Source: Sipunculus nudus (taxonomy: Eukaryota > Annelida > Sipuncula > Golfingiida > Sipunculidae). From it: DNA of 64,000 nt. The notes beneath the pieces were generated by a model, which was not told the origin of the DNA, ran no database searches, and saw only the letters and a list, made by a program, of their open reading frames with translations. This document shows positions 61,394 through 64,000 of the stretch, piece after piece. How positions within the stretch are numbered: position 1 is the first letter of the stretch; the number at the start of each line of letters is the position of its first letter. The stretch spans positions 40,842,527-40,906,526 of the forward strand of contig CM049308.1 of the NCBI GenBank assembly GCA_026874595.1, read 5' to 3'. A program made the translations under genes and the position numbers.

Positions 61394-63365
61394 GCTGCCC
61401 TGAAACAATGAACTAATGTTGTCTGTGTTTTAGCATTCGGAAAGACACTTAAGACAATATATGAAGCTGAAACCTGTGTAACAGGGCAGAGTACCAGCTA
61501 TGCTAATAAATAAGAAAGGTCAGTTTTATGTACCATGGTTACTGTGTATTATTTATTATATTGCGATTTTATGAGAATTTGTTCATGGCCATCAATTAAT
61601 CTGACGGACATGGAGTAAACATGCAATTCCCGATGTACAAAACTGATATTGTTTATTATTTTTCACTTGGAAGAGTCCGAAAAAAATTCCCAATATAATA
61701 CGTATGACCTGTATTATAAATGTAAACGTTAATGCTGAAAATTACAGCTTGTCGAACGCTTCCATTTTATTCTACAAATCCGAATGCAATATGGTCAGGA
61801 GTAATAATGCTATAAATAAAACTTATAATACAATTCTATTTTATATAATCCTATATTTGTCATGTTTAAATATTTCATATGTCATTAATGTTTCCAAATT
61901 TGCTATTTGAAAATAAAATCAACAATTGGGACATGAAAAATATATTTTTAAAATCAAATTGTGATTTGAAATTTAAAAACAATTTCGAAAGAATTGCAAA
62001 GCGGCATAATCCGGATTTAGGTTTTGACAATTAAAGAATAAAATTAACAACAGACATTGGTACATCGGAATTTACAAGGCAACCCCAATTTTTAATATTT
62101 GTTTTCCCCGGTTCACGTTTCCATATATATCTAAAACATGTTGCAGCTGTTTTTGTATTATCTGTTGTAAATACAAAGAACCGATAAGTAAGCCGCTGAC
62201 CCTGTAGCACAGAAGAGTATGCACGAAACCCTAACGTGACGTCTGAGACAATATGTAAATGTGCGCTCGTTTCTAAAAGTTAAATAGAAAGTGAAAGAAC
62301 TCTGTTATCACATTTATCCCATCTGGCGATCCTCATTGAATATCAGCAATTGTTGAAAGAGCCATCCTGTTGGAATGTATTGTATTATAATAAATCAACA
62401 GGGTGCTGAAGTAACGACAGGTATACTCTTGCACTTAATATGATTCATGCTTGATATTCTACATTATGGTGTGTTTAGAAACCAGTGCAAGAAAAACAAT
62501 GAGGAAAGCCTCTTTCATTTTGTATGTAACCCATGGTATTATTAAAGATGTGTAAGTGGATATATCGTTTTAAACTTTTGATATTTATGAACTAATGCAG
62601 CATTACCAATAGGGAAGATAGATGATGGAGAATATCATCATTTGTACGGCCATAAGCTTAAGGGAAGGAAAGACGATAAACCAGAAAACAATAAGGAAAA
62701 AACAAACTTGAAATTGAATTTGCATCCGCAAATACATGAAACGCCCCATCGAGCGCAAGTCTAAGTGAAACTTTATATGCAGTTGACAGCAAATGATGGC
62801 TAACGTTCACCGTGACGTGGCACTGAAACTAAAGGTGAAGGTGTTGTTAAGTGGTAACTGACATACATAATGATGAAGATTACCCAGTTAGGCATAGTTC
62901 AGATCAACATAAGGGTAATAAGAATAAAATACACAGACTGACTGTCATATCTAAACTGGGTCACAGTGACCTAATTTAAGAAACGTTGTGTTAATTAGCT
63001 ATAGTGCAATATAAATATAAAAGAACCATTGACTTGCATGCTAAACAGTAACTGTTAACACATTGATGAAGAATGTATAGTTAGGTGAAACTGCGAATAA
63101 TATTAGCGAAACTAACTGTACTGTTTTAAGTGTTTATGCTGTTTAACCTAGATTTATTACAACTTTGATTTCCAATGATCCGATTATAAAAAAGGTAACA
63201 TGCTGTAGCGCACTACTAATATATATGAACAATTGACTTACCTGCTAGGCACAATATAAAATTTCAGTGAAATCGAGTCAGTGGTCTAAATGGTAGAGTG
63301 CTGATAAATTTCACATATAAACTTCACCCAAATATTAACCGCTCTGAAGGAGTCATATGTCGTTT
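61394..63365. other. Downstream flank of receptor copy 2, no gene seen
   Basis: This is homologous to 8146-10182 with several indels. No coding frame is supported. Confidence 0.5.
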
Positions 63366-63530
63366 CTCATGGGCGGATCCAGGATTAAGGAAAAGGGGGG
63401 TCAAACGCAAGAGGACTAATGAAAAACCTAAAAAAAAAAACAAGGGGGGGGGGGTTCCAGGCCGAAATATTTTATCTGAACCCTTTTATAAAAGGTTACT
63501 TCGGATGAAAAAGGGGGGTCCAGACCGCTT
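63366..63530 (+). mobile_element. MITE, copy 2 (right end lost)
   Basis: It opens with GGGCGGATCCAGGATTAAGG as in 10183-10380, but the closing inverted end is deleted after GTCCAGACC, and the flank resumes at CGCTTCTCCTTCTATCCACC. A G run at about 63445-63454 is expanded relative to copy 1. Confidence 0.6.
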
Positions 63531-63655
63531 CTCCTTCTATCCACCAAGTGTGAACCAGATCTGAAGACCAAACACGGTGCTATCGTGCTAACGAGAAAAC
63601 AAAATAGCTCAAAAGAGCAAAGACCATGAAAGCGAAGATCAAACTCAAATAACCA

Positions 63656-64000
63656 TGAAAAAATTGTACGACCTCAGTGATTTAGGAATATGATGTAATG
63701 TTGACAGCTGGAAGTGTGTCTCAGATATAAACTTTTCCAAAGTACATACAGACGCTCAAGCGGAAAAATAATAAGCCCCCGATGGGGCGCTTAATAAATA
63801 TTAGGTGCAAATCTATTAACTGTCAGACTTAAAGTGAATAAAGGTCAGTTTTGGAAAATCAGCTGCACTTGGTAACTAGCGCATCGGACAGAAGGAAAAA
63901 AAAAATACTCGTCGATGGTTTGACACATCGGGGGACCTATGTATGCAACTTGAAAAAAAAATCTCAACCCCATTATCAATATACAAACTAGACGACCATA
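63656..64000. other. Unique sequence at the window end
   Basis: No gene or repeat is recognised. It begins where homology to the first duplication copy stops. Confidence 0.4.

Larger units (their letters stand above)
58880..63655 (+). repeat. Segmental duplication, copy 2 (direct)
   Basis: This block aligns to 5620-10504 in the same orientation, including upstream sequence from about 58885, the receptor gene, the AATAAA and the downstream flank with the MITE. Homology ends at about 63650, where copy 1 changes into element B1. Shared insertions and deletions show a single block event and not independent gene copies. Confidence 0.9.

Overview
This window is invertebrate nuclear DNA: AT-rich, with split genes, simple repeats and dense non-autonomous transposons. 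A mollusc, perhaps a bivalve, is my best guess from the style of repeats and the immune-type receptor, but the sequence does not settle the species. I see no bacterial-type operons, no CRISPR array and no rRNA or tRNA gene that I can support.

Layout. (1) 1-5.6 kb shows no gene. (2) About 5.62-10.5 kb and about 58.88-63.66 kb are two direct copies of one ~4.8 kb segmental duplication. Each carries an intronless-looking receptor gene: signal peptide, leucine-rich repeats, LRR C-cap, one Ig domain, a stalk and a transmembrane helix. Copy 1 (6517-8118) has a cytoplasmic tail with five tyrosine motifs. Copy 2 (59761-61083) has a CAG-to-TAG change just after the membrane and a later frameshift, so it keeps the ectodomain and anchor but loses the tail. 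(3) 10.5-17.6 kb is a composite repeat island: a tandem-core element, a nested second element, a CT microsatellite and a ~2.9 kb 27-bp minisatellite. (4) 21375-44783, minus strand, is a complete gene for a saccharopine dehydrogenase-like oxidoreductase (SCCPDH family). I rebuilt it from 12 coding exons with phase-consistent splice sites (428 residues). It also has a second version of exon 6 whose phases allow one or the other exon but not both. (5) Its introns hold nested transposons. (6) 45-55 kb has no gene I can support, only minisatellites, simple repeats and an old element. (7) 55.07-56.52 kb is another tandem-core element, followed by a broken hAT/ZMYM1-like transposase (56.55-57.84 kb).

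Repeat system. At least three element families (here A, B/E and D) share one design although their core sequences differ: a short 5' hairpin or palindrome; then a short sequence complementary to the far arm of a 3' hairpin; then a core of direct repeats, in A, B and D usually centred on GGTGGCGCCACC or a relative; then a GGAC-rich tail in B, D and E; then the 3' hairpin and A-rich sequence. This resembles what is known of Helentron-associated elements and bivalve pearl elements, but the assignment is inference. The shared palindrome contains an AGGTGGCGC core that resembles CTCF sites, and a strong CTCF-like sequence also lies just upstream of the SCCPDH start codon.

The two receptors flank the oxidoreductase gene as direct repeats. 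I see no functional link between the receptor and the enzyme.
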